Notes: generated by a model not told the origin, from the letters alone. 64,000 nt of DNA from Jeotgalibacillus proteolyticus (GCF_002926065.1 NZ_PREZ01000003.1:312501-376500); one strand, 5' to 3'. Positions 1 through 8,559 are shown, counted from the first letter of the stretch. Translations and numbers: made by a program.

Positions 1-475
1 TAGAAGCACTTACGATTTCCTTGTGAAAAAGAAAGTCTGCTTCGTCCCCAATTTCCCGTTCGTCATGAATGGTCTCTGAAAACTTATCCAATGCCGCTTT
101 AATCGCTTTCAATTCTTCATCGGAGTGTCTGGTTGCGGCTAATGCGGAAGCTTCAGTTTCTACAATGGTCCTCATTTCAAGTAAATCGTATACTTCATCC
201 ACCGTAACCATTTCGAGAGTAACGGAGTCAAGCAGGTTTACAAGAAGAACTTCATTAACATAATTCCCACCGCCCTGGCGAGACTCTACCAGGCCGCTTG
301 CAACGAGGACACTGATCGCTTCCCTTACAGGAGCGCGGCTGACACCAAACATTTTCGCGAGTTCATTCTCAGAAGGCAGCTTGCTTTTAGGAGGCAATGT
401 GCCTTCCTGAATCATTTTCTTCAGCTGTTCGAGAATTTGCTGAGACATTTTCGTTTTTTTTACCGGGATAATCAA
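1..475 (-). CDS. GntR family regulator, FadR/FCD subfamily (C-terminus cut by window edge)
   Basis: Reading the minus strand from a TTG at 475 gives an open frame running off the window. A GGGGG ribosome binding site lies 7 nt upstream; an in-frame ATG at 448 is the alternative start. The first ~75 residues form a GntR winged helix (PSENELAKMFGVSRAPVREA, then LVASGLVESRQGGGNYV). The following LLEMRTIVETEASALAA segment and helical D/H-rich region begin an FCD ligand-binding domain, as in FadR/LldR regulators. It starts 19 nt after the TRAP permease stop, so it is the third gene of that operon and probably an autoregulator responding to the transported carboxylate. About 158 codons are visible; the family is usually 220-240 residues. 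Confidence 0.88.
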   Translation of the reverse strand, partial: MIIPVKKTKMSQQILEQLKKMIQEGTLPPKSKLPSENELAKMFGVSRAPVREAISVLVASGLVESRQGGGNYVNEVLLVNLLDSVTLEMVTVDEVYDLLEMRTIVETEASALAATRHSDEELKAIKAALDKFSETIHDEREIGDEADFLFHKEIVSAS

Positions 476-494
476 ATTGATGTCCCCCTTACTT

Positions 495-2447
495 TTAAGT
501 TGTAACGGTAGAAGAGGTGATCTTTTTTTCTCGGGCAAAATGGAACAAAATCATAAGGCCTAAGATCCCTATACCAATACCGTCTGTAAGAAGTCCTGGC
601 TTTATAAGCATCATGGCCCCTGCAAAAAATCCTAGTCTTTCTATAATATTAAGTTTAACATTCAGGAAGTTATTTATCGAGATTGCAAGCCCGAAAATAC
701 CAATCAGCGCAGTCAGAAAAGGAATAATCACCTCGTAAAAAGGTACAGTCCCTCCGGCTGGATCCTGCATGATCAAGATTGGGTTGTAGGCAATCATAAA
801 GGGAACGATAAAGCCCGGCAATGCAAGTCTTAATGCCGTCCAGGATGTTTTCATTGCATCTGCTCCTGCAATCCCAGCAGCGGTATAAGCAGCTAGCGCC
901 ACAGGCGGTGTCACATTGGACAGTGCCCCAAACCAGAAAACAAAGAAGTGTGCAGCAAGAGGATTAATTCCTGCATTTATAAGTGCAGGCGCCGCCGTTA
1001 CTGCTACGATAATATACAAAGCTGTTGATGGCAGTCCCAAACTCAATACAATACACGTGACCATTACTAAAAGTAAGATGATAATCATGGTACCGCCAGC
1101 CAGATTAAGTATATTGTAAGCGAAGGTAGAGCCTAATCCGGTCATGGTTACAACTGAGATGATAATTCCTATCGAAGCACAGGCAATTCCTACCTGTATC
1201 GACCCTCTTGCGCCATCTACCAAAGCCTGGAATGCTTTAGCAGGGGTCACTCTTGTTGATTTATCCCGCGTCAGCCAGCTTGCAATAATTACGGAGATAA
1301 TTCCTGCGAAACCTGCAAATAAAGGTGTTCTTCCAAGGAGCAAAGCCCCTATTACAATTAGAATTGGGAGCAGCAGCACCCCACGCTCCAGCAACACCTT
1401 TTTCACTAGAGGTATAGATTCTTTGCTCATTCCCTTTAGCCCTTGCTTCTTTGCTTCTAAATCGATCGCGATTATTAAAGAAGCATAATATAAGATACTT
1501 GGAATAATGGCAGCTAGTATGATAGTTGAGTACGAGACACCTAAAAACCCTGCCATTATAAAAGCGGCAGCACCCATGATCGGCGGCATGATCATTCCAC
1601 CTGTTGAAGCAGCTGCTTCGACGGCTCCTGCAAATCTTGGCTTTAACCCGATCCCTTTCATCAAAGGAATTGTGAAACTTCCTGTTGTAGCTACGTTTGC
1701 CACAGCGCTTCCGCTCAAGGAACCTGTCAATGCACTTGAAATAACAGCAACCTGTGCGGGTCCTCCTCTTCTTCTCCCTGCAATCGCCATTGCGAGTTCA
1801 TTAAAGAACTGTGAAGCACCACTGACCGTTAAAAAAGCTCCAAAAAGGATAAAAAGCACGATGTATGTGGATGCGATGGATAACGTCATCCCGAAAATTC
1901 CTTCTGTTGTCATGTACATTCTGTATAGCAATCTCTCAATACTGAATCCTGCGTGGCCAAACATCCCCGGAAAATACGGACCAAACATTGCATAGATAAT
2001 CGCAATAGCTGAAAGTAACGGGATAAATATACCGATAGCCCGTCTTGAGGCTTCCAGCAAAACTAAAATCAGAATAACCGCAAAAATATAATCCTGTGTA
2101 ATAGCTTGTGAAGAACGCTCAACATGGATGGTCGTATAAAACATTACTATGTATGATACACCAGCCAGACCCAGCACTATAAACAGAATATCTACTATCC
2201 CCAGCTTTGATCGATCGGATTTTTTGGTAATAGGATATAGAAGAAACGTTAAAGTAAGCAAAAAACCTAAAAATATTCCGTTACGGTAGATCTCCTGGAT
2301 AGTGGAAAAACCATTGGTATAAATTGCAAAAATCGATAGACCTGCCGCCACAGCTAACATGAAGATCTTCATACCGCCTGTAAAGTCTCTCAATCCCCCG
2401 CCGGCTTCATTATCTACTATTGCATCTGTTTTAGTATTCTGTTCCAT
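495..2447 (-). CDS. TRAP transporter permease, fused 4TM/12TM (DctQM-type) subunit
   Basis: The 650-residue, very hydrophobic protein has the length and plan of the fused small-plus-large membrane subunits of TAXI-type TRAP transporters. An N-terminal block of about four helices (residues ~25-170) corresponds to DctQ, followed by a DctM-like core. Glycine-rich conserved segments include SGSAVANVATTGSFTIPLMK and GGMIMPPIMGAAAFIMAGFL. The family imports organic acids using a Na+ or H+ gradient together with a soluble or lipid-anchored receptor. The gene lies 69 nt downstream of the TAXI receptor gene and 19 nt before the GntR gene, which fixes it as the middle of a three-gene operon. The substrate is not evident from sequence. 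Confidence 0.93.
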   Translation of the reverse strand: MEQNTKTDAIVDNEAGGGLRDFTGGMKIFMLAVAAGLSIFAIYTNGFSTIQEIYRNGIFLGFLLTLTFLLYPITKKSDRSKLGIVDILFIVLGLAGVSYIVMFYTTIHVERSSQAITQDYIFAVILILVLLEASRRAIGIFIPLLSAIAIIYAMFGPYFPGMFGHAGFSIERLLYRMYMTTEGIFGMTLSIASTYIVLFILFGAFLTVSGASQFFNELAMAIAGRRRGGPAQVAVISSALTGSLSGSAVANVATTGSFTIPLMKGIGLKPRFAGAVEAAASTGGMIMPPIMGAAAFIMAGFLGVSYSTIILAAIIPSILYYASLIIAIDLEAKKQGLKGMSKESIPLVKKVLLERGVLLLPILIVIGALLLGRTPLFAGFAGIISVIIASWLTRDKSTRVTPAKAFQALVDGARGSIQVGIACASIGIIISVVTMTGLGSTFAYNILNLAGGTMIIILLLVMVTCIVLSLGLPSTALYIIVAVTAAPALINAGINPLAAHFFVFWFGALSNVTPPVALAAYTAAGIAGADAMKTSWTALRLALPGFIVPFMIAYNPILIMQDPAGGTVPFYEVIIPFLTALIGIFGLAISINNFLNVKLNIIERLGFFAGAMMLIKPGLLTDGIGIGILGLMILFHFAREKKITSSTVTT

Positions 2448-2516
2448 CAGAATAGCACCTCTCTTTTAAAAGAATGAAGAAGTGGAAACCGGGTACCCCT
2501 GCCTCCACTTTAATCA

Positions 2517-3524
2517 TTATTCTGCTTCAGGCGGAATTAACTCATCAGGCACTTCAATTCCTTCTTCTTCAAAAAATCTGTATGCTCCGTTATGCAACGG
2601 TGCAGGCAATCCATCTAAAGCTGTTTCAAGTGTCATCTCTTTTGCAGAATTATGAACTCCATAAATAAAATCAAGATTCTCATACATTGTTTTTGTGAGC
2701 ATGTATACCGTATCGTCATCAAGGTCAATTGATGCTGCTAAAATATTCGGCTGGGCAATTGTTTCAATATCCTCTGTCTGATTCGGATACGTTTCTGCCG
2801 GAATGGTGTATTGGTACCATGCATTTGAAACGGCAGAAATTTGTTCAAACTGCTCATCTGTAATTTCTAAAACACTAGCTCCCACATTACTTGCGTACAT
2901 ATCAGTAATGGCCGCAACTGGAACTCCTGCAGGCAGCGATCCTCCGTCAAGCCTTCCATCCCGCATGGCAGAAATCGTGTCATCGTATCCTAAATACTCA
3001 GGTTTTATATTCTCTTTTGTTAATCCAAGACCCTCCATCATAACAAGCGTTGATTCTTCAGTTCCACTTGCTTGAGGACCTACTGAAAAGGTTTTGCCTT
3101 CGATATCTGAGATCGTACCTGTATCAATCTGGTTATCTTTTAAAACAAAATGCTCAACATTAGGCCAAATCATGGCAACGGTTCTTAGATCCTCATAAGC
3201 ATTTCCTTCAAAACTGCCTTCACCATTATAAGCTTGAGAGGCAATTAGTCCTTGCAGTATTGAAAAATCAGCTTCTCCCTTTTTCATTAAATCAATATTT
3301 TCAACCGAGCCTGCTGAAGATTGCCCGCTTGCATTAATGCCTTCATCCTTTAATTCCTGTGACCAAAGATTTCCTATTCCTACACCAATCGGGTAATATG
3401 TACCTCCAGTAGACGCCGTGGCAATCGTAATATACTGATTACCTCCAGCTGATCCCCCTTCTGAACCGCAAGCGGCCAGCATTAGCACCATACTTGCGAT
3501 GATTCCCTGCTTTAAGTATTTCAT
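2517..3524 (-). CDS. TAXI family TRAP transporter solute-binding lipoprotein
   Basis: The 335-residue protein begins with a lipoprotein signal peptide (charged MKYLKQG, hydrophobic stretch, lipobox LAAC at about residues 17-20), so it should be anchored on the outer face of the membrane. The mature part opens with ITIATASTGGTYYPIGVG, the hallmark of TAXI (TRAP-associated extracytoplasmic immunogenic) receptors, and has the family's GPQASGTEES segment. It captures the organic-acid ligand for the fused permease encoded next. An AGGGGGAG site precedes the ATG. The acidic surface (many D/E) suits an extracytoplasmic protein of a salt-tolerant bacterium. It is first in the operon, behind the promoter/operator region at 3540-3602. 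Confidence 0.93.
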   Translation of the reverse strand: MKYLKQGIIASMVLMLAACGSEGGSAGGNQYITIATASTGGTYYPIGVGIGNLWSQELKDEGINASGQSSAGSVENIDLMKKGEADFSILQGLIASQAYNGEGSFEGNAYEDLRTVAMIWPNVEHFVLKDNQIDTGTISDIEGKTFSVGPQASGTEESTLVMMEGLGLTKENIKPEYLGYDDTISAMRDGRLDGGSLPAGVPVAAITDMYASNVGASVLEITDEQFEQISAVSNAWYQYTIPAETYPNQTEDIETIAQPNILAASIDLDDDTVYMLTKTMYENLDFIYGVHNSAKEMTLETALDGLPAPLHNGAYRFFEEEGIEVPDELIPPEAE

Positions 3525-3538
3525 AAAAAGCTCCCCCT

Positions 3539-3554
3539 TTGTAAGCGCTTTACT
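3539..3554. promoter_or_regulatory. cre-like box (CcpA) before the TAXI receptor
   Basis: TGTAAGCGCTTTAC around a central AAGCGCTT resembles the Bacillus catabolite-responsive element TGWAARCGYTWNCW, with the last two conserved positions deviating. It lies just downstream of the predicted promoter and upstream of the ribosome binding site, suggesting glucose repression of the transporter. Confidence 0.4.
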
Positions 3555-3557
3555 AAA

Positions 3558-3602
3558 CTTGTATTACAAGCATACAACAGGACCATATTACAAGCAATAC
3601 AA
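3558..3602. promoter_or_regulatory. Candidate GntR operator: palindrome and direct repeats
   Basis: CTTGTATTACAAG (3558-3570) is a perfect 13-bp palindrome. It overlaps the first of two direct repeats, TTACAAGCATACAA (3564-3577) and TTACAAGCAATACAA (3588-3602), offset by 24 bp. The array covers the predicted promoter, as expected for a repressor encoded by the third gene of the operon. Confidence 0.5.
3569..3597 (-). promoter_or_regulatory. Candidate sigma-A promoter of the TRAP operon
   Basis: On the minus strand TTGCTT (3597-3592) and TATGCT (3574-3569) are separated by 17 bp, followed within 50 bp by the ribosome binding site and ATG of the TAXI receptor. The promoter lies inside two near-identical direct repeats, consistent with repression by the operon's GntR protein. 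Confidence 0.5.
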
Positions 3603-3705
3603 TATACTGTATTTTCTTAATTTTTTATTATTGGTGAATTTGTGCTTTCAATATTCAACTAAGATCTCCTCAAAAAAAGAATCCTTCAGACGAATCTTTT
3701 AAAAA

Positions 3706-3740
3706 CGAAAAAACTGCCCGGCGGGATTGTCCGGGCAGTT
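3706..3740 (-). terminator. Rho-independent terminator after the DUF418 gene
   Basis: Perfect 10-bp inverted repeat AACTGCCCGG/CCGGGCAGTT with a 9-nt loop, followed by a T-run in minus-strand reading. It lies about 180 nt beyond the stop of the 5151-3922 gene, and no recognised gene lies between. Confidence 0.85.
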
Positions 3741-3921
3741 CATCGTGCTTTACATTAGTGTCTTTAAGGGCATCGTCTGTTCAAACTACTTCTTCACAGA
3801 ACTCAAATTCCTTTCTGAATTAATTTGAAAGTTTATTTTGATTCTATCATGATGACCTCCTGCTTAAATAGGCAGAGAACTACTATTTCTTTTTTTCAAA
3901 ATCGCAGACGCTAGTAAGCCA

Positions 3922-5151
3922 TTACGCCGCTTTCGATCCGCTATCCCTATTCCCATATGTCCATTTTCTCCAAATGAACTCCATCGGTCCCTGTTTATAT
4001 CGTTTAAGCATCTGGTGACTTAAGAAGACCTGCACCGTATAAATGCCAATCGCAATTAAAACACCCTGGGCTTTTGATACCTCTCCAAACAGCCCCAGTC
4101 CATATCCATTGAAAATCAGAACCGCAATAATAGACTGCATAAGATAATTTGTTAACGCCATGCGGCCCACAGAGGAAAACGGCATTAGCAATAGCTCAAC
4201 GTTCTTCTTCCTTGTGATGAAGACCACTCCTGCTACATAAAACAGCATCATAAACGGTCCGCCAAGTGTATTAAACCCTTCAGCTATCGGCATCGACATA
4301 TAAGCGGGCATGTCCAGTAAATTGTATCTAACCGCTACAGACAAACCGACAAGCGGCGCCCCAACCAGAAGGCCAGTCCATAGTACTTTTTTCCATCTGT
4401 GAAGATTTCCTTCAATATCGTGAAACATTCCTGTTTTCCCAAAATACAGCCCGATTAAGAAAAGAGGTAAAATTGTCGGGATGATGAGGAATACTTGAAA
4501 TAATATAAATAATACCTCATTCCAAAAACGGTAGGAGAGAATTTCTCCAAAGCTTCCATTTGTCATAACAGAAGCTGCAAGCATTTCAGCAGCCTGAATT
4601 GATTCTCTTGTTTCAAGGCCTTGATTAAGGGAAAGGTTGAGACCCCAGCCGCTTATCAGGAGTACCGCTGTAAAGAAGAACGTGCCTGCAAGCAGCAATG
4701 AGATTGCCCATATCTTAATAACTTTAGGTGTACGTTTAATAAAAAGCGGCAGCAGAAAGCCTGTCAATGCGTATGTATGTAAAATATCTCCTGACCAAAT
4801 AAAAATTAGATGAGCAAGCCCAAGCAAAAGCAGAAAAACAAGTCGTCGCATAAACATCCGGGTTGCCGGCAAATTCTTATCAAGTAAGCGGCTGTAAAAA
4901 ATATAGAAACCTAAACCAAAAAGCATCGAAAACATCGGATAAAACTTTCCATCTACAAAAAAGTTTGTCAGAAGCGTGAGTGTGGAATTTAATCCCCCCT
5001 CCGGCAGCGTCTCCCCATCTATCAAACTGCCCATCTCAGAAAACACAGGCATCTTAAACGCAATCATATTCGCAATCAAAATCCCAAAAAGCGCAAACCC
5101 CCTAACAATATCCAGCGTATGAATACGCTCCTTCACCGAAACAAAACTCAT
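3922..5151 (-). CDS. DUF418 domain-containing (YeiB-like) polytopic membrane protein
   Basis: About 409 residues. The N-terminal RIHTLDIVRGFALFGILIAN motif, a long set of transmembrane helices, and the C-terminal pattern ending with GPMEFIWRKWTYG are characteristic of the DUF418/YeiB family. The biochemical role of the family is unsettled. An ATG at 5151 is preferred because GGGGG lies 8 nt upstream; the ATG at 5157 is too close to it. The gene is monocistronic: a palindromic repeat and the divergent GAF-STAS gene lie upstream, and a terminator lies downstream. Function cannot be stated beyond an integral membrane protein. Confidence 0.88.
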   Translation of the reverse strand: MSFVSVKERIHTLDIVRGFALFGILIANMIAFKMPVFSEMGSLIDGETLPEGGLNSTLTLLTNFFVDGKFYPMFSMLFGLGFYIFYSRLLDKNLPATRMFMRRLVFLLLLGLAHLIFIWSGDILHTYALTGFLLPLFIKRTPKVIKIWAISLLLAGTFFFTAVLLISGWGLNLSLNQGLETRESIQAAEMLAASVMTNGSFGEILSYRFWNEVLFILFQVFLIIPTILPLFLIGLYFGKTGMFHDIEGNLHRWKKVLWTGLLVGAPLVGLSVAVRYNLLDMPAYMSMPIAEGFNTLGGPFMMLFYVAGVVFITRKKNVELLLMPFSSVGRMALTNYLMQSIIAVLIFNGYGLGLFGEVSKAQGVLIAIGIYTVQVFLSHQMLKRYKQGPMEFIWRKWTYGNRDSGSKAA

Positions 5152-5199
5152 CAACATAACCCCCTAAAAATTTCTAACTCCTTTTATCCTACTTGATCG

Positions 5200-5259
5200 A
5201 CAAGTGCCTGTCACTCCCCGAATTGTGTCGATACAATTCGGGGAATGACAGGCACTTGT
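5200..5259. repeat. Family A palindromic repeat, copy 1
   Basis: Two 27-bp arms starting ACAAGTGCCTGTCA and ending TGACAGGCACTTGT surround a 6-nt loop, with a single G/T-type difference between the arms. It sits between divergent genes. The same ends recur at seven other places in the first 29 kb, so this is a dispersed element rather than a gene-specific hairpin. Confidence 0.85.
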
Positions 5260-5292
5260 CATGTTTTCCCCATGGATTACCTGCTGCTGCCG

Positions 5293-5308
5293 TTTTCTTT
5301 GGTATAAT
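5293..5308 (+). promoter_or_regulatory. Candidate extended -10 promoter of the GAF-STAS gene
   Basis: TGGTATAAT contains a perfect -10 hexamer (5303-5308) with an upstream TG, but no good -35 at the right distance. It would give a leader of about 95 nt before the ATG at 5411. Confidence 0.4.
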
Positions 5309-5410
5309 ATATATAGAAAAGTAATCCGAGTATGCTTCAGCAGGTTTATCAGCTGTTACGAGTGGTATGATCATAGTTGAGGGTCATTTCGAATTTAGAG
5401 GGGTATACAT

Positions 5411-6256
5411 ATGAATTCAACCGCTTTTACGTATAAAAAGTTTACCAATTTTGATGAAGCTGCAGACAGCATTCTTAGAATGATGAGCAAGATGTTAAAG
5501 ATCAACACTCTTTTTATTGCCAAAAATGATCAGAAGACAAATGAAATTGTGAAGGTTGTTAACAAAGAGGTCTTATTAAAGGAAGGTGATAAGCTTCCTT
5601 TTGAAGAAACCTTCTGTAAATTAAGTGTAGATCATGGCAAAAATGTACTGTTCATACCTGACATAACAAAAAGCGATCTTACAAATGCCCTGAATGTTAC
5701 GCGCAATTTAGGAAGCGGCAGCTTTGTGGGTCTGCCTATTTTTTACGAGGATGGAAGAAATTACGGAACCATCTGCGGGCTCGATACTGAGCAGTTTAAC
5801 CTTACTGAGGAGCATGTGGAGTTATTTGAGACAATGAGCTCCCTCCTGTCCTATTGTCTGGAGCTTGATGATGCGAACAGGCAAATTCAGACATTGTCAG
5901 CGCCGCTCGTTCCAATCACTAAGGGAGTAGCCATTCTTCCTATTATCGGCAATATCAATGAATTCCGCCTGGAGGCCATTATTGAATTGGCCCTTACAAA
6001 GAGCGGGACTCTTTCCCTTGATTATTTAATTATTGACCTTTCAGGAATTCTCCAAATTAACGATATGGTGAGTTCATCCCTTTTAAAAATTGTCAGCATG
6101 CTGCGTCTGATAGGCGTTACACCGATCCTTACCGGAATCAGACCGGATTTGGCGATAAAGACCATTAACATGAATTCAGATCTTAGCTCTGTACAAACTC
6201 AAGCTACCCTTGAGAGTGCGTTAAAATCAATTGGGTTCAGGCTGAGCAGGGAATAG
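5411..6256 (+). CDS. GAF-STAS protein, RsbR/YtvA-like stressosome component
   Basis: 281 residues. Residues ~10-150 form a GAF domain (ending GTICGLDTEQFNLTEEHVEL), followed by the helical linker typical of RsbR paralogues (QIQTLSAPLVPITKGVAILP). Residues ~165-280 form a STAS domain (YLIIDLSGILQIND, then LIGVTPILTGIRPDLA). RsbR-type proteins sit in the stressosome and control sigma-B through RsbT. The usual phospho-acceptor threonine after DLSG appears replaced by aspartate (QINDM where RsbR has a DT pair), reminiscent of YtvA, which has an acidic residue there. No switch kinase or phosphatase gene is adjacent. The sensory ligand of the GAF domain is unknown; an AGAGGGG site precedes the ATG. 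Confidence 0.85.
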   Translation: MNSTAFTYKKFTNFDEAADSILRMMSKMLKINTLFIAKNDQKTNEIVKVVNKEVLLKEGDKLPFEETFCKLSVDHGKNVLFIPDITKSDLTNALNVTRNLGSGSFVGLPIFYEDGRNYGTICGLDTEQFNLTEEHVELFETMSSLLSYCLELDDANRQIQTLSAPLVPITKGVAILPIIGNINEFRLEAIIELALTKSGTLSLDYLIIDLSGILQINDMVSSSLLKIVSMLRLIGVTPILTGIRPDLAIKTINMNSDLSSVQTQATLESALKSIGFRLSRE

Positions 6257-6267
6257 AATCATTTTTG

Positions 6268-6320
6268 AAATAGAAAAAAGGTGAAGCCTTAAAACTGGAG
6301 CTTCACCTTTTTTCTATTTT
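6268..6320. terminator. Bidirectional terminator between GAF-STAS gene and mbcS copy 1
   Basis: Long inverted repeat: GAAAAAAGGTGAAGC pairs with GCTTCACCTTTTTTC, with A-run and T-run flanks on both sides. It serves two convergent genes. Confidence 0.88.
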
Positions 6321-6321
6321 G

Positions 6322-7902
6322 CTAGTTAGCATTCACTTTACGCAATTCTACGCGGCGAATTTTTCCTGATGCAGTTTTGGGAAGCTCGTCCAGGAACTCA
6401 ATGATACGCGGGTATTTATAAGGTGCTGTTATTTGCTTTGTGTGGTCCTGAAGTTCTTTGGTGAGAGCAGCGTGATCGATTGTTTCATCGTGCTCACGAA
6501 GTACAACAAAGGCTTTAACAATACTTCCTCTTATTTCATCAGGGGCAGCAACCACAGCACATTCACGAACAGCAGCATGCTTCATAAGGGCATCCTCTAC
6601 TTCAAACGGTCCGATAGTATAACCTGAACTGATGATAATGTCATCACTCCGCCCCTCAAACCAGAAATAACCATCCTCATCACGTGCAGCCTGATCTCCG
6701 GTAATATACCAATCCCCACGAAATGCGGCTGCAGTACGTTCAGGGTCACGATAATATTCTTTAAATAAAGCCGGACAGCTTCTGTGAACAGCGATATCTC
6801 CTACCTCACCAATTGCTGTAGGATTACCGTATTCGTTAATAATATCGACCGGGTTGCCTGGTGTCGGCCTGCCCATAGAGCCTGCTTTCACCTCCATGTC
6901 CTGTAAGATACCGACAAGCAGCGTATTTTCCGTCTGTCCGTAGCCATCGCGGACATTCAGTCCAAATGCTTCCTGAAATGCTTTAATCACCTGACTGTTT
7001 AAAGGTTCACCAGCGGATACCGCGCTCCGTAATGCTGGCAGCTCATAGCTCTTAAGGTTCTCTACCTTGGCCATAATCCGGTACTCTGTCGGCGTACAGC
7101 ACAAAACATTCACTTTTTCATCTCTTAAAAGATTTAAATAGTAAATTGGATCAAAAGCACCGTGATAGACAAGTGCTGTTGCCCCAAGCGTAATCGTTGA
7201 AAGGAACGGACTCCAAATCCATTTTTGCCAGCCTGGCGCTGCAGTTGCCCAGACAATATCATCACTTTGAACACCGAGCCACCTTGTGGCAGCTGTCCGG
7301 ACATGAGCGTATCCCCAGCCGTGGACATGCACAACGCCTTTAGGATTTCCAGTAGTCCCGGAGGTATAAGATAAAAACGCTGCATCTTCACGGTGAGTGT
7401 CAACCGCTTCAAATTCAATCGCCTCCTTAGAAGCAAGCTCTTCTAGTGACACCCACCCTTCTTCCTGACCGCCTATAATGAGTTTATTTTTAAGCGCATC
7501 TGCTTCTTCGTCAATGGAGTTTGTTTCGGCCGTTGTTTTAAAATGAGCTACAATTCCTTTTGCACCGGAATGATGCATTCGGTAGACTAAATCTTTTTTA
7601 CGAAGCATTTCTGAGCATGGGATCGCAATAATTCCTGCACGGAGACATGCAAGATACGTAATATAGGCTTCAGGAATGCGGGGCAGAATAATCATCATAT
7701 GATCACCCTTTTTAATCCCTAAAGACAAAAGCGCCTGTGCATACTGATTCATTTTTTCAATCAGCTGCTTATACGAATAATCATGCCGGTTTCCCTCCTG
7801 ATCCAGCCACCGTATTGCCAGCCTTTCCTCATCCTTTTTGTATTTTTCAAGCTCGGACGTAATATTGTACTGTTCTGGTGCGATTAATTCTGTATTGTTC
7901 AT
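6322..7902 (-). CDS. mbcS: MbcS-type acyl-CoA synthetase (copy 1)
   Basis: 526 residues, an adenylate-forming (ANL) enzyme that makes acyl-CoA from short or branched carboxylates, ATP and CoA. Visible are the P-loop LSYTSGTTGNPKGVVH (~res 175-190), the A5 motif DGYGQTENT, the hinge region TGDQAARDEDGYFWFEGRSD, and the C-terminal PKTASGKIRR with the catalytic lysine. Length and sequence match Bacillus MbcS/YtcI (methylbutanoyl-CoA synthetase) better than acetyl-CoA synthetases. A closely similar paralogue lies at 57925-59493. A perfect cre box 54 nt upstream of the start implies CcpA control, as for Bacillus acsA. The preferred substrate is inferred from family only. Confidence 0.9.
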   Translation of the reverse strand: MNNTELIAPEQYNITSELEKYKKDEERLAIRWLDQEGNRHDYSYKQLIEKMNQYAQALLSLGIKKGDHMMIILPRIPEAYITYLACLRAGIIAIPCSEMLRKKDLVYRMHHSGAKGIVAHFKTTAETNSIDEEADALKNKLIIGGQEEGWVSLEELASKEAIEFEAVDTHREDAAFLSYTSGTTGNPKGVVHVHGWGYAHVRTAATRWLGVQSDDIVWATAAPGWQKWIWSPFLSTITLGATALVYHGAFDPIYYLNLLRDEKVNVLCCTPTEYRIMAKVENLKSYELPALRSAVSAGEPLNSQVIKAFQEAFGLNVRDGYGQTENTLLVGILQDMEVKAGSMGRPTPGNPVDIINEYGNPTAIGEVGDIAVHRSCPALFKEYYRDPERTAAAFRGDWYITGDQAARDEDGYFWFEGRSDDIIISSGYTIGPFEVEDALMKHAAVRECAVVAAPDEIRGSIVKAFVVLREHDETIDHAALTKELQDHTKQITAPYKYPRIIEFLDELPKTASGKIRRVELRKVNAN

Positions 7903-7955
7903 ATGTATTGCCCCCCTGTTGTTCGTTTATCATTAAAATGGTTCAACACATTAAT

Positions 7956-7969
7956 TGTAAGCGTTATCA
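7956..7969. promoter_or_regulatory. cre box (CcpA) upstream of mbcS copy 1
   Basis: TGTAAGCGTTATCA matches every position of the Bacillus consensus TGWAARCGYTWNCW. It overlaps the likely promoter of the divergent-free upstream region of the synthetase gene, predicting repression when preferred sugars are present. Confidence 0.75.
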
Positions 7970-8061
7970 TTACAGTCCGTCAATTTTACAAAAGTAGATT
8001 GGTAGAGTGGAGTGATTTTCACCATTTCTAAAGAGCAAAAGATAAAACCTATCAGCCGCAC

Positions 8062-8091
8062 AAAAAAACCGGCACTCTATAAGCACCGGTT
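8062..8091 (-). terminator. Terminator after the carboxymuconolactone-decarboxylase-family gene
   Basis: AACCGG/CCGGTT stem around a 13-nt loop, with seven T on the minus strand, 11 nt beyond the stop at 8102. Confidence 0.75.
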
Positions 8092-8101
8092 GATCTCTTC
8101 T

Positions 8102-8449
8102 CTATCTTTGACGAAAATCTTTTAATCTCTCTATTCCAGTAGTGACGCCCTGACTCATAGCGGAACCTCCGCCATACGCTGCAGCTACTGCCATTGCTTC
8201 ATAAATCTGCTGATCAGAGCAATCCATCGCCACACATTGATCCAGGTGGTACGTGATGCTAGCTTCGTCGCCATCTTTTATACTAATGGCAAACGCCATC
8301 AAATGCTTGTGAGAACGGTCAATCTCCCCATCTTCAAAAGATTTTCCGGTAAAGCTATTATATTCCTTCACTACCACCGGAACATACTCACCCAGCTCAT
8401 CAATCCCTTTACGGTACCTTTCCAAAATAGACTCTGCCCGGTTCTCCAT
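8102..8449 (-). CDS. Carboxymuconolactone decarboxylase (CMD/AhpD-like) family protein
   Basis: 115 residues from the ATG at 8449 (GGAG 8 nt upstream; a TTG directly before it is in frame). The helical core, with HLDQCVAMDCSDQQIYEAMA and then AAAYGGGSAM, is the CMD fold seen in YurZ-type proteins. The two cysteines are in a C-x4-C arrangement rather than the AhpD CxxC, so peroxiredoxin-reductase activity is not assured. It is a single gene with its own terminator. The exact reaction cannot be assigned. Confidence 0.82.
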   Translation of the reverse strand: MENRAESILERYRKGIDELGEYVPVVVKEYNSFTGKSFEDGEIDRSHKHLMAFAISIKDGDEASITYHLDQCVAMDCSDQQIYEAMAVAAAYGGGSAMSQGVTTGIERLKDFRQR

Positions 8450-8559
8450 CAACTCACTCCTTTTTACGTGCTAGTACACCATTCCTTAATCAGGAAGCAC
8501 CTAAACGTTGAAAGTGTTTGAGTATATAAGCAATAAAACCAGTCGACGGAATTCGATAA

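Noticed and set aside
5189-5374. Minus frame of 61 codons covering the family A repeat
   Set aside because: It is generated by the palindrome and lacks a ribosome binding site.
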